DNA of 64,000 nt, from positions 1 to 64,000 of the forward strand of contig CAZODO010000003.1 in assembly GCA_964578605.1 (NCBI GenBank). Reading direction: 5' to 3'. How positions within the stretch are numbered: the stretch's first letter is position 1; the number at the start of each line of letters is the position of its first letter. This stretch comes from JAXMHN01 sp964578605. GTDB lineage: Bacteria > Verrucomicrobiota > Verrucomicrobiia > Limisphaerales > SIBE01. Positions 1 through 8,482 of the stretch are shown piece by piece. The position numbers were made by a program, and so were the translations under genes. A model generated the notes under the pieces. The model was not told where the DNA came from. It did no database searches and saw nothing but the letters and a program-made list of their open reading frames with translations.

Positions 1-101
1 TTCACCCGTAGTTCACCCGTAGTTCACCCGTAGTTCACCCGTAGTTCACCCGTTCACGACCGGGTGAAGACCGGGTAAAGACCGGGTGACGACCGGGTTT
101 A
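1..101. repeat. 11-bp tandem repeat array with inverted second half
   Basis: Four perfect direct copies of TTCACCCGTAG fill 1-44, followed by a partial copy (45-52) and a five-base remnant. From 58 to 101 there are four 11-bp units of the form GACCGGGTGAA, GACCGGGTAAA, GACCGGGTGAC and GACCGGGTTTA. The second arm is the inverse complement of the first at its core (TTCACCCG against CGGGTGAA). The array runs off the left edge, so its full size is unknown. It lies in the leader region of dnaK, and two more arrays of the same architecture occur at 10843-10963 and 50163-50294. The unit length is about one turn of B-DNA. Units are too short and lack spacers, so it is not CRISPR. Confidence 0.9.
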
Positions 102-232
102 GAGCGGAAGGAGCATGTGGCCCAGGGTGAACCTGGCAGCGGGTGAAGCCACGTCCTGGCGCCGTATCAACGGAGGCAAAATGGCACAGTTAAAGAGTCA
201 CAGGCGCAGTAAGGTGTGACATTTTGGCTCAG

Positions 233-260
233 TTGGCATTTAAGAGCGGGACGTTAAATA
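233..260 (+). promoter_or_regulatory. Possible housekeeping promoter of dnaK
   Basis: TTGGCA at 233-238 and TTAAAT/TAAATA at 254-260 give a plausible -35/-10 pair with a 15-16 base spacer, about 95 bases upstream of the dnaK start. No CIRCE inverted repeat (GCACTC-N9-GAGTGC) is present: a lone GAGTGC at 316-321 lacks its partner at the required spacing. Assigned by eye only. Confidence 0.3.
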
Positions 261-353
261 TTCTCAACTAGTTCTTCATCAATGTTTTGAGTGATATTTG
301 CAGGCGTGGCATTGAGAGTGCTCCTACCTTAACTAACAATTTTTATTGGAATT

Positions 354-2291
354 ATGGCGAAAGTACTTGGAATCGACCTCGGAACGACGAACTCGTGCAT
401 GTCAGTGATGGAAGGCGGAGAGCCCGTCGTGCTCGAGAATTCGGAAGGCAAACGCACGACGCCTTCCGTCGTCGCTTTCACCAAGACCGGAGAACGCCTT
501 GTTGGAGATCCGGCCAAGCGCCAGGCTGTCACCAACTCCCGGAACACGGTTTATTCGATCAAGCGCTTTATGGGCCGCAAGTATGATGAGGTCCAGGAAG
601 AGCTGAAACGCGTTCCCTACAAAGTCGTGCGCGCGGCGAATGGCGATGTGGCCGTGGAGGTGGAAGTCGATGGCAAGCCCAAGGCGATGAGCCCGCCGGA
701 AATTTCGGCGATGATCCTCGCGAAGCTGAAGGCCGATGCCGAGATGCGTTTGGGAGAGAAAATTACCCAGGCGGTAATCACGGTCCCGGCCTATTTCAAC
801 GATTCACAGCGCCAGGCCACAAAGGACGCCGGGCGCATCGCCGGCCTGGAAGTTGTTCGGATCATCAACGAGCCGACCGCGGCGTCGTTGGCGTATGGGC
901 TCGATAAGAAGAAGGACGAGCTCATCGCCGTGTATGACCTCGGCGGCGGAACCTTCGACATTTCCGTGCTGGAGATTGGCGACGGAGTGTTCGAGGTAAA
1001 AGCCACGAATGGCGACACCCATCTGGGCGGAGACGATTGGGATGCGCGGCTCATGGATTGGGTGATCGAAGAGTTCCGGAAGGAGCACGGGATGGACCTT
1101 CGGAAACAGCCCGACGCCATCCAGCGCATCAAGGAAGAATGCGAAAAGGCCAAGATCGCCCTTTCCAGCGCTCAGAATTACGATTTGAACCTGCCGTTCA
1201 TTACCGCCGACTCGAGCGGGCCCAAACACATCAGCATGAAGCTGACGCGGGCGAAGATGGAACAGCTCTGCGACGACTTGTTCGAACGCACCGTGGTCCC
1301 GGTCAAGAACTGCTTGCGCGATGCCGGCGTGGCGCCCGAGAAGATCGATGAGCTGGTGCTGGTCGGCGGCATGACCCGCATGCCGCGCGTGGTGGAGACT
1401 GCGCGCGCCCTGGTGAGCAAGCAGCCGCACCAAGGGGTGAACCCCGACGAAGTGGTGGCCATTGGCGCCGGGATCCAGGGAGGCGTCCTGAAGGGCGAGG
1501 TGAAAGACGTGCTGTTGCTGGACGTGACGCCGCTATCGCTCGGCATCGAGACGTTGGGAGGGGTGTTCACCAAGCTTATCGAGCGCAACACGACGATTCC
1601 CACTCGGAAATCCGAGATCTTTTCGACCGCCTCGGATAACCAGCCGGGGGTGGAGATTCACGTCCTACAAGGCGAGCGTCCGCTGGCGCGGGACAACAAG
1701 ACGATCGGCAAGTTCCATTTGACCGATATCCCCCCGGCTCCGAGGGGCGTGCCGCAAATCGAGGTGACGTTTGATATCGACGCCAATGGCATCTTGCACG
1801 TCAGCGCCAAGGATCTGGGCACCGGCAAGGAACAGAAAATCACGATTACCGCGAGCAGCGGCCTGAACAAAGACGAGATCGAAAAGATGCGCCGCGATGC
1901 GGAATCCCACGCCGAAGAAGATTTGAAGCAGCGTGAGGAGATCGAAACTCGGAACGAAACCGATAACGCGGTTTACCGTTCGGAGAAGATGCTTCGCGAC
2001 AACGCCGACAAGATCCCGGCCGCAGACAAGGGGCGGATTGAAGAGGCCATCAAGGCTGCCCAGGAGGCCCTGAAAGGGAGCGACACCGCCGCGATGAAGT
2101 CCGCCAGCGAAAAGCTCAACCAGGTCTGGCAATCGGTCTCGGCGGAGCTGTACAAAGCGGCTTCGTCAAGGGCCGGGGGCGGCCCGCAGGCCGCAAGCGG
2201 CGCTGCCGAAGGCCAGCAGGAACGCCCCAATGGCGGCAAAGACGAAGGGCCGATCATCGACGCGGAAGTCGTGGACGAGAAGAAGCCGTAA
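354..2291 (+). CDS. dnaK: Molecular chaperone DnaK (Hsp70)
   Basis: Full-length 645-residue Hsp70. This ATP-dependent chaperone binds exposed hydrophobic peptides in the cytoplasm and cycles with DnaJ and GrpE. The N-terminal phosphate-1 loop (GIDLGTTNSC) sits at residues 6-15, the second nucleotide-binding loop (DLGGGTFDIS) near residue 194, and the NEPTAA segment between them. The substrate-binding domain follows at about 390-505, then the helical lid and an acidic tail ending in DAEVVDEKKP, the usual eubacterial DnaK ending. The ATG at 354 gives the canonical N-terminus MAKVLGIDLG; only a weak GGA precedes it. It is followed after 124 bases by groES-groEL, so the three chaperones may share control, although neither dnaJ nor grpE is nearby. 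Confidence 0.98.
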   Translation: MAKVLGIDLGTTNSCMSVMEGGEPVVLENSEGKRTTPSVVAFTKTGERLVGDPAKRQAVTNSRNTVYSIKRFMGRKYDEVQEELKRVPYKVVRAANGDVAVEVEVDGKPKAMSPPEISAMILAKLKADAEMRLGEKITQAVITVPAYFNDSQRQATKDAGRIAGLEVVRIINEPTAASLAYGLDKKKDELIAVYDLGGGTFDISVLEIGDGVFEVKATNGDTHLGGDDWDARLMDWVIEEFRKEHGMDLRKQPDAIQRIKEECEKAKIALSSAQNYDLNLPFITADSSGPKHISMKLTRAKMEQLCDDLFERTVVPVKNCLRDAGVAPEKIDELVLVGGMTRMPRVVETARALVSKQPHQGVNPDEVVAIGAGIQGGVLKGEVKDVLLLDVTPLSLGIETLGGVFTKLIERNTTIPTRKSEIFSTASDNQPGVEIHVLQGERPLARDNKTIGKFHLTDIPPAPRGVPQIEVTFDIDANGILHVSAKDLGTGKEQKITITASSGLNKDEIEKMRRDAESHAEEDLKQREEIETRNETDNAVYRSEKMLRDNADKIPAADKGRIEEAIKAAQEALKGSDTAAMKSASEKLNQVWQSVSAELYKAASSRAGGGPQAASGAAEGQQERPNGGKDEGPIIDAEVVDEKKP

Positions 2292-2415
2292 TTCGCAGGC
2301 TTGGATCGATTCTCGGGTCCGTTGGAAACTCCGAAACAGCAATTCATTTTCCCGCAGCGGGTGCGGCGGGAGTTGATTCATTGAATCAAGTCAAACAAAC
2401 AAACAGAAAGCAAGT

Positions 2416-2709
2416 ATGGCAATTAATCTGAAACCACTCGGCGATCGGGTTCTCGTGGAACCGGTCGAAGAGAAGGAAGTCAAGAAGGGCGGAATCATCA
2501 TCCCGGATACCGCGAAGGAGAAACCGACCGAAGGCATCGTGCGAGCGCTGGGCACCGGCAAAACCGATGACAACGGCAAGAAGGTCCCCTTTGAAGTCAA
2601 AGTGGGAGACCGCGTGCTCGTGAGCAAATATGGCGGCACGGAAATCAAACTGGACGGCAAGGAATTCAAGATCCTGAACTCCGACGACATTCTCGGCGTG
2701 ATTGATTAA
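2416..2709 (+). CDS. groES: Co-chaperonin GroES (Hsp10)
   Basis: 97-residue GroES of standard length. It forms the heptameric lid of the GroEL folding chamber. The N-terminus (NLKPLGDRVLVEP) is the conserved first strand, the mobile-loop segment (KKGGIIIPDTAKEKP) follows at about residues 22-36, and the C-terminus ends in DDILGVI as in most bacterial GroES proteins. The 124-base gap from dnaK contains no recognisable CIRCE element or strong terminator, so a read-through operon is possible. groEL starts 25 bases downstream, so groES and groEL are almost certainly co-transcribed. Confidence 0.98.
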   Translation: MAINLKPLGDRVLVEPVEEKEVKKGGIIIPDTAKEKPTEGIVRALGTGKTDDNGKKVPFEVKVGDRVLVSKYGGTEIKLDGKEFKILNSDDILGVID

Positions 2710-2734
2710 CCCCCCCCAAACCGAATCTAAAACT

Positions 2735-4375
2735 ATGGCAGCAAAACAATTAGTCTTTGACGAGGCCGCTCGTCAGGCCCTTCTCAAGGGCGTCCACAAG
2801 CTCTCCAGGGCCGTTTCGGCCACGCTCGGTCCCAAAGGCCGCAACGTCGTGCTGGACAAGAAATTCGGGTCGCCCACCGTCACCAAGGACGGCGTGACCG
2901 TGGCCAAGGAAATCGAACTCGAAGATCCTTATGAAAACATGGGCGCCCAGATGGTGCGCGAGGTGGCCAGCAAGACCAGCGACGCCGCGGGCGATGGCAC
3001 CACGACCGCCACGGTTCTCGCCGAAGCGATCTATCGGGAAGGCCTCAAGTACGTGACCTCGGGCGCCAACCCCATTGGCATTCAGCGCGGCATCCAAAAA
3101 GCCGTCGAGGCGGCGGTGGACCAGCTCGCCAAAATCGCGAAGAAAGTCAAAGACAAGGAAGAAATCAAGCAGGTGGCCACGGTTTCGGCAAACTGGGACA
3201 ACACCATCGGCGAGATTATCGCCGACGCCATGGATAAGGTCGGCAAAGACGGCACCATTACCGTCGAAGAAGCCAAGTCCATCGAAACCACGCTCGAAGT
3301 GGTCGAGGGCATGCAGTTCGACAAGGGCTATCTGTCGCCTTACTTCGTGACCAACGCGGAAACGATGGAAGCCAAGCTCGAGGAAGCCTACATCCTCATT
3401 TACGAAAAGAAGATCAGCAACCTCAAGGATCTCCTGCCGATGCTCGAGAAGGTTGCCAAAGTCGGCAAACCGCTCCTGATCGTGTCGGAAGATGTGGAAG
3501 GCGAAGCCCTGGCCACCCTCGTGGTTAACAAACTCCGCGGCACCTTGAACATCTGCGCCGTCAAGGCTCCTGGCTTCGGCGATCGCCGCAAAGCCATGCT
3601 CGAAGACATCGCCATCCTGACCGGTGGCAAGTTCGTCTCCGAAGACCTCGGCATCAAGCTCGAGGGCGTGCAGATCGAAGACCTTGGCCGTGCCAAATCG
3701 ATCGTCGTTGACAAGGAAAACACGACCATCGTCGAAGGCTACGGAAAGTCTTCTGAGATCCAGGGCCGGGTCAACCAGATCCGCCGCGCCATCGAAGAGA
3801 CCACCTCCGATTACGACCGCGAGAAGCTCCAGGAACGCCTGGCCAAGCTCGCCGGTGGCGTCGCTGTTATCAACGTGGGCGCCGCAACCGAGACGGAGAT
3901 GAAGGAGAAGAAAGCCCGCGTCGAGGACGCCTTGCACGCGACCCGCGCCGCGGTCGAAGAAGGCATCGTCCCCGGAGGCGGCGTGGCGCTCCTGCGCTGC
4001 TTGTCTGCCATCAGCACGGTGCAACCGGCCAACGACGACGAACGCATCGGTGTGGATATCGTCAAGCGCGCCGTCGAATACCCGACCCGCGAGCTGGCGA
4101 ACAACGCCGGCGTCGAAGGCTCGATCATCGTTGAAGAAGTCAAGCGCCGCAAAGGCAACGAAGGATACAACGTCTCGACGGGCGGATACGAGGATCTCGT
4201 CAAAGCTGGCGTGGTCGATCCCAAGAAGGTCACCCGCGCCGCCCTGCAGAACGCGGCCTCGATCGCCGCCCTTCTGCTTACCACCGAGTGCTTGATCACC
4301 GAGATTCCTGAGAAGGAAAAGAAACCGATGCCGGGACCGCATGGCGGCGGCATGGGCGGTGAGATGGATTACTAA
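2735..4375 (+). CDS. groEL: Chaperonin GroEL (Hsp60)
   Basis: Chaperonin subunit of about 546 residues that forms the double heptameric ring and folds substrates with GroES and ATP. The nucleotide-binding loop (DGVTVAKEIELED, then GDGTTTATVLAEAI) lies at about residues 52-100, the apical domain at about 190-375, and the second equatorial part contains VPGGGVALLR. The C-terminus has a short Gly/Met tail (GGGMGGEMDY). The start was set at ATG 2735 because it gives the universal MAAKQLVFDE-type N-terminus; an upstream start at 2702 would add eleven non-conserved residues and overlap groES. A hairpin pair follows the stop. Confidence 0.98.
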   Translation: MAAKQLVFDEAARQALLKGVHKLSRAVSATLGPKGRNVVLDKKFGSPTVTKDGVTVAKEIELEDPYENMGAQMVREVASKTSDAAGDGTTTATVLAEAIYREGLKYVTSGANPIGIQRGIQKAVEAAVDQLAKIAKKVKDKEEIKQVATVSANWDNTIGEIIADAMDKVGKDGTITVEEAKSIETTLEVVEGMQFDKGYLSPYFVTNAETMEAKLEEAYILIYEKKISNLKDLLPMLEKVAKVGKPLLIVSEDVEGEALATLVVNKLRGTLNICAVKAPGFGDRRKAMLEDIAILTGGKFVSEDLGIKLEGVQIEDLGRAKSIVVDKENTTIVEGYGKSSEIQGRVNQIRRAIEETTSDYDREKLQERLAKLAGGVAVINVGAATETEMKEKKARVEDALHATRAAVEEGIVPGGGVALLRCLSAISTVQPANDDERIGVDIVKRAVEYPTRELANNAGVEGSIIVEEVKRRKGNEGYNVSTGGYEDLVKAGVVDPKKVTRAALQNAASIAALLLTTECLITEIPEKEKKPMPGPHGGGMGGEMDY

Positions 4376-4383
4376 GATCTCCC

Positions 4384-4439
4384 AGGACAGAGCAACTGTC
4401 CTTAGCGAACACGGGGCTGGCGTGGGTGCCAGCCCCGTG
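4384..4439 (+). terminator. Tandem hairpins after groEL
   Basis: Two perfect stem-loops follow the groEL stop: AGGACAG/CTGTCCT (4384-4402, 5-base loop) and a 12-bp stem CACGGGGCTGGC/GCCAGCCCCGTG (4410-4439, 6-base loop). The second is very stable but has no T-tract after it, so it may act as a 3'-end stabiliser or a factor-dependent terminator. It sits between groEL and the helicase gene. Confidence 0.6.
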
Positions 4440-4531
4440 GTGTGTACCCGATCCCCTTCCCCGCGGACCCTCACACGAGGTTGAACGCGCGGGTTTCGAA
4501 TGCCCCGAAACCGGTCTATACTCTCCGTTCG

Positions 4532-7500
4532 ATGAGCGCCGTTGAACTCAGTGAAGCGTTTCTGGCCAAGATCGCCGGATGGGAAGCCATGAAACGAGCG
4601 CGCGCCTTTCTCGAACAAGGCGCGGTCCTCAGCTCCAATTGGACCCCGCCGTTGCTGAAAGGGGTGGTCCAGGATGGAACCTTGTCCTATCGCGCGGGGT
4701 TGGTGATTAAAGACACCATTAACCTGGAGAATATTTGCCGATGCCGGGCGTCTCAGGATTGGGGAACCATCTGCGCCCATTCCGTTGCGGTGGGGCTGCA
4801 CCATCTGCGGCGTGGCCAAGCGGTTGAGCAACCGCCCCCGACGGCAACACGGCAGGCACCGAGCCCCGCCGAAAGCAGCACCGCTTCAATCACCACCGTC
4901 CGCCGATCCGGCAGGCGCGTCCTGCGCGCCGAACCGGGAGAGTCTGGGGAACAGGCCGAGATCTCGGTGATTGTCCCCCCAAACTTCGCGTCGTCGGTCG
5001 CACGCGGCAAGGTCATGGCTTGTTTCGAAGCAAAGTGGAGCCGCGGCCGAACCCCATTGAACGCGCTTCCGCTACAGACGCGGTTTCGCTTCGGTCCGGA
5101 GGATTCAAGATTGCTGGACCGTTTGGAAGACCTGGCGGACGGGGAGACCCCCGGCATGCTGATGCTTTCCGCGAGCGAGTTCTGCGGGCTCCTGGGCGCC
5201 CTGGCTGGACACCCACGCGTCACCCTGGGGCGCGCGGAGCCGCTTTCGATCCGTCCCGAGCCTTGGCGAGTGCCGCTGCAAGTGGTGCTCGAACCCACAG
5301 GCGAGATTGAGCTCCGCGTTCGATCCGAAGCCGAAAGACCGCTCCTGATCCCGGGCAAGCCTTCATGGGTTTACCAGAGCCACCGATTCGAACCCACGGG
5401 GCTTCCGCCGTCCTGCGAGTCCGTCCTGCTCGGGCCGGTGCGGTTCGAGCGGGTGCAAGTGCCGATCTTCCTGAGCCGGGACTGGCCTGTGTTGCAGCAG
5501 GTGAGCGAACCGGACGCGAACTTCCGCCTGGACGACTTCATTCTCGAACCACAGCCCCCGCGGTTCATTCTCGAATTGCGAGGGGGCCTGGCGCAGTTGC
5601 ATGGGCAGTTGCAATGCGCTTACGGACGGCGGATCATGACGGTAGGCGTCACCTCGAAAGACGAGCAGTTGTGGCTTCCAGATCCTGCCGCGCCGACCCG
5701 TTATTCGACCCGCGATCTTGCCGCGGAGCATGCGGCGCAGTCCGAACTGCGTCGGGCGGGCTTTCTTGGCCCAGACACACAGGGCCAATACCAGCTCACC
5801 GGCCAGAACGGGGTGTTGAGCTTCTTCGCCCGGGTCTATCCGCGCTTGAAGCAGAGTTGGGACGTCACACTGGAAGAGCGGCTCGAGCGAAGCACCTCGG
5901 AAAAGCTCGAGTGGATCGAACCGCGTTTCCAGGTTACGCCTTCCGGCGAGCAATGGTTTGACCTGGATGTCTCATTCGCGGCGGCGAGTGGCGAGCGGTT
6001 TTCCGCGGCGGAAATGCAACGTCTGGTGCTGTCGGGCCAAAGCCACGCGCGGCTGAAGAGCGGCAAGTTCGCGCTGATCGACACCGGCGCCGTTGAGGAA
6101 TTGCAGGAAGTCTTGCTGGACTGCGCACCCCAGCAACACGGTGGAGGATACAGGCTCAGGAACAACCAGGCGGGCTTCCTCGATGCGACGGTGCGCCGGG
6201 AGCTTGGCTGGCCGTTGGACGCCCCCCGTCCCTGGCGTGAGCGTGCGGCCCGGCAATCAGGCGAGACGCGCTTTGAGACGCCACCCCTGGAAGAGCTTGA
6301 CCCTGTGCTGCGCGGCTATCAGAAGCAGGGCGTCGCCTGGCTTTGGTTTCTTCGCGAAAACCAGTTTGGAGGCATCCTGGCGGATGAAATGGGTCTGGGG
6401 AAGACGCTGCAGGCATTGGCCTATCTCCAGGTGGCTGCTCGCAGGAAGAAGGCCGGCCTGGAGAGCGACGGTTCGGCAGGGCCGCGGCCGTCGCTCGTGA
6501 TTTGCCCGACGAGCCTTGTGTTTAATTGGGAGGCCGAAGCCAAGCGGTTCACACCGGAGTTGGGCGTGCTGGCGGTGTCGGGCCCGCAGCGGAGTGTCCT
6601 GTTCGAGCGCATCCCGCACGCGGACCTGGTGATCACGAGTTACGCCCTCATTCGCCGCGACGCGGAGGTCTACAAGGGCCTGGAGTTCGATACGGTGATC
6701 CTGGACGAAGCTCAGCACATTAAGAACCGCCAGACGCAGAACGCTCAGGCCGTCAAAGCCGTCCGTGCCCAGCATCGAGTCGTGCTGACGGGCACGCCCC
6801 TGGAGAATTCGGTGCTCGATCTCTGGTCCATCTTCGATTTCCTGATGCCCGGCTATCTCGGTGCGGCGTCCGATTTTCGCGAGCGCTACGAATTGCCCAT
6901 CGCCCGGGAGCGGAATTCGGAAGCGCAGGCGCGGCTTGCCCGGCGGGTGCGGCCGTTCCTTCTAAGGCGGCTGAAGCGCGAGGTTGCCACGGATTTACCG
7001 GAGCGGATCGAACAGGTCTCTTACTGCGACATGACCGAGGACCAACGGGCTGCGTATCAGCAGATCCTCGAGATCAGCCGCCGTGAGGTGCTTGAGCAGG
7101 CCGGAGCGCAAGGGAATGCCAAGAGCCGAATGGCCGTCCTCAACGCGTTGCTGAGGCTTCGCCAGATTTGCTGCGACCTGCGTTTGCTCAAGATTGAAGG
7201 GGTCGATCCTGCTCTGGCGTCGGGCAAGCTTGATCTTTTCGGTGAATTGCTGGAGCAAGTGCTCGATGGCGGCCACCGGGTCCTGGTGTTCAGCCAGTTT
7301 GTCCAGATGCTGGCGTTGCTGAAGGAGCGCCTTACCAGCGAGGGCATTGCCTTCTCTTACCTGGATGGGTCTACGGCCAACCGGGGCGAAGTGGTGCAGC
7401 AATTCCAATCCAACGCCTCCATCCCGGTATTCCTCATCAGCCTCAAAGCGGGTGGGGTGGGACTGAACCTTACGGGAGCTGACACCGTGATCCATTTCGA

Positions 7501-7726
7501 CCCGTGGTGGAACCCGGCGGTCGAAGCGCAGGCCACCGACCGCGCGCACCGGATTGGCCAGACCCGCGTCGTCACCAGCTACAAGCTCATCACTCGGGGC
7601 ACGGTCGAGGAGAAGATCCTCCACTTGCAGGCGCGGAAACGTGAGTTGTTAAGCGAAGTGCTCAGCGGCGAAGAAGCTCTGGCTGGCGCGTTGACCTGGG
7701 AGGAAATCCAGGAGTTGCTCAATTGA
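4532..7726 (+). CDS. SWIM zinc-finger SNF2-family helicase/ATPase
   Basis: DNA-dependent ATPase of the bacterial SNF2 (RapA/HepA-like) group, about 1,064 residues. Residues 69-83 carry a SWIM zinc-binding motif (C69, C71, C81, H83). The C-terminal half is the helicase core: motif I DEMGLGKT near residue 620, motif II DEAQH, motif III LTGTPLENS, and motif VI QATDRAHRIGQTR near the C-terminus. The middle region (about 150-560) is the poorly conserved bacterial SNF2 insert. The start at ATG 4532 (MSAVELSEAF) is preferred over GTG 4442, which would add non-conserved residues directly after the groEL hairpin. The likely role is chromatin or transcription remodelling or repair; the substrate cannot be told from sequence. 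It converges with the two-component genes. Confidence 0.93.
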   Translation: MSAVELSEAFLAKIAGWEAMKRARAFLEQGAVLSSNWTPPLLKGVVQDGTLSYRAGLVIKDTINLENICRCRASQDWGTICAHSVAVGLHHLRRGQAVEQPPPTATRQAPSPAESSTASITTVRRSGRRVLRAEPGESGEQAEISVIVPPNFASSVARGKVMACFEAKWSRGRTPLNALPLQTRFRFGPEDSRLLDRLEDLADGETPGMLMLSASEFCGLLGALAGHPRVTLGRAEPLSIRPEPWRVPLQVVLEPTGEIELRVRSEAERPLLIPGKPSWVYQSHRFEPTGLPPSCESVLLGPVRFERVQVPIFLSRDWPVLQQVSEPDANFRLDDFILEPQPPRFILELRGGLAQLHGQLQCAYGRRIMTVGVTSKDEQLWLPDPAAPTRYSTRDLAAEHAAQSELRRAGFLGPDTQGQYQLTGQNGVLSFFARVYPRLKQSWDVTLEERLERSTSEKLEWIEPRFQVTPSGEQWFDLDVSFAAASGERFSAAEMQRLVLSGQSHARLKSGKFALIDTGAVEELQEVLLDCAPQQHGGGYRLRNNQAGFLDATVRRELGWPLDAPRPWRERAARQSGETRFETPPLEELDPVLRGYQKQGVAWLWFLRENQFGGILADEMGLGKTLQALAYLQVAARRKKAGLESDGSAGPRPSLVICPTSLVFNWEAEAKRFTPELGVLAVSGPQRSVLFERIPHADLVITSYALIRRDAEVYKGLEFDTVILDEAQHIKNRQTQNAQAVKAVRAQHRVVLTGTPLENSVLDLWSIFDFLMPGYLGAASDFRERYELPIARERNSEAQARLARRVRPFLLRRLKREVATDLPERIEQVSYCDMTEDQRAAYQQILEISRREVLEQAGAQGNAKSRMAVLNALLRLRQICCDLRLLKIEGVDPALASGKLDLFGELLEQVLDGGHRVLVFSQFVQMLALLKERLTSEGIAFSYLDGSTANRGEVVQQFQSNASIPVFLISLKAGGVGLNLTGADTVIHFDPWWNPAVEAQATDRAHRIGQTRVVTSYKLITRGTVEEKILHLQARKRELLSEVLSGEEALAGALTWEEIQELLN

Positions 7727-7789
7727 CGAGTCCGTTCACCCCCGGAGCTACTCCCGGCGCCCCGATCGCCCTTGTATGCGGGGGTGCCG

Positions 7790-8482
7790 CTAACCCGGCG
7801 TCGTTTGCGAGGCTTCCCAGCGCACGGCGAAGCGGATCAGGTCCGAGGAGGTGCGCAGGCGCAACTTGCGGCGGATGTTCGCCTGGTGCACGACGATGGT
7901 CTTCAAGCTCAGGTGCAATTGCTGCGCGATCTCCTGGTTGCTGCGTCCCTGGCCGATCAAGTGGAAGACCTCGAACTCGCGATCGCTCAGCTGTTCGATA
8001 GGCGAATTGCTGGCCTGGGTGCGCTTGCCCGAAAAGGTCTCGAGGATCTGTTCCGACATCTTTTCGCTCACATGAATGCCGCCGTCGAGCACGCGGCGGA
8101 TGGCCTGGAGAAGGCGTCCTGGCGGTTCGTGCTTCATCACGTAACCGCGGGCGCCGGCCCGGAGAGTGCGCGACGCGTAGAGGGACTCTTCGTGCATTGA
8201 GACCGCCAAGATAGCGAGCCCCGGGTGGGCGGCTTGCAGGTCCCGGATCAATTCCAGCCCGCTCTTTCCGGGGAGCGTGATATCCACGATCACCAGGTCC
8301 GGCTTGAGCCGCTGCACGGCCTCCATCGCTCCCGTCGCGTCCTCGGCTTCGCCGCACACGGCCAGGTCGCGTTCGCGCCCGATCGATTGGGTGAGCCCTT
8401 CGCGAAAGATCGGGTGATCATCCACGATCAGGATCTTTCGCCGTTCCGGCCCGGCCTCAACGTCCAGCAATTTGTCGCTCAT
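7790..8482 (-). CDS. NarL/FixJ-family response regulator
   Basis: Two-domain DNA-binding response regulator of about 230 residues. The receiver domain begins at ILIVDDHPIFREGL, with acidic residues in VDDH and the predicted phospho-acceptor Asp in VIVDITLPG. The C-terminal LuxR-type HTH is at about 165-225 (LSDREFEVFHLIGQG, then SNQEIAQQLHLSLKTI). The start ATG (8482) overlaps the stop codon of the upstream histidine kinase by four bases (ATGA), so the two are translationally coupled and form a cognate pair. An upstream in-frame start (8530) would lie inside the kinase gene. The target promoters are not evident. Confidence 0.96.
   Translation of the reverse strand: MSDKLLDVEAGPERRKILIVDDHPIFREGLTQSIGRERDLAVCGEAEDATGAMEAVQRLKPDLVIVDITLPGKSGLELIRDLQAAHPGLAILAVSMHEESLYASRTLRAGARGYVMKHEPPGRLLQAIRRVLDGGIHVSEKMSEQILETFSGKRTQASNSPIEQLSDREFEVFHLIGQGRSNQEIAQQLHLSLKTIVVHQANIRRKLRLRTSSDLIRFAVRWEASQTTPG

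Noticed and set aside
1..101. CRISPR array
   Set aside because: 11-bp units are contiguous with no spacers, change orientation midway, and no cas genes are present.
300..330. CIRCE (HrcA) operator before dnaK
   Set aside because: Only one half-site, GAGTGC (316-321), is present; the complementary half at 9 bases spacing is missing.
2750..4831. A 693-codon open frame antisense to groEL
   Set aside because: It is a by-product of the strong third-position bias of groEL on the other strand. The translation is repetitive in composition and has no family features.
7737..7795. Terminator between the helicase and response regulator genes
   Set aside because: CACCCCCG and CGGGGGTG are complementary, but the loop exceeds 30 bases and no T-tract follows.
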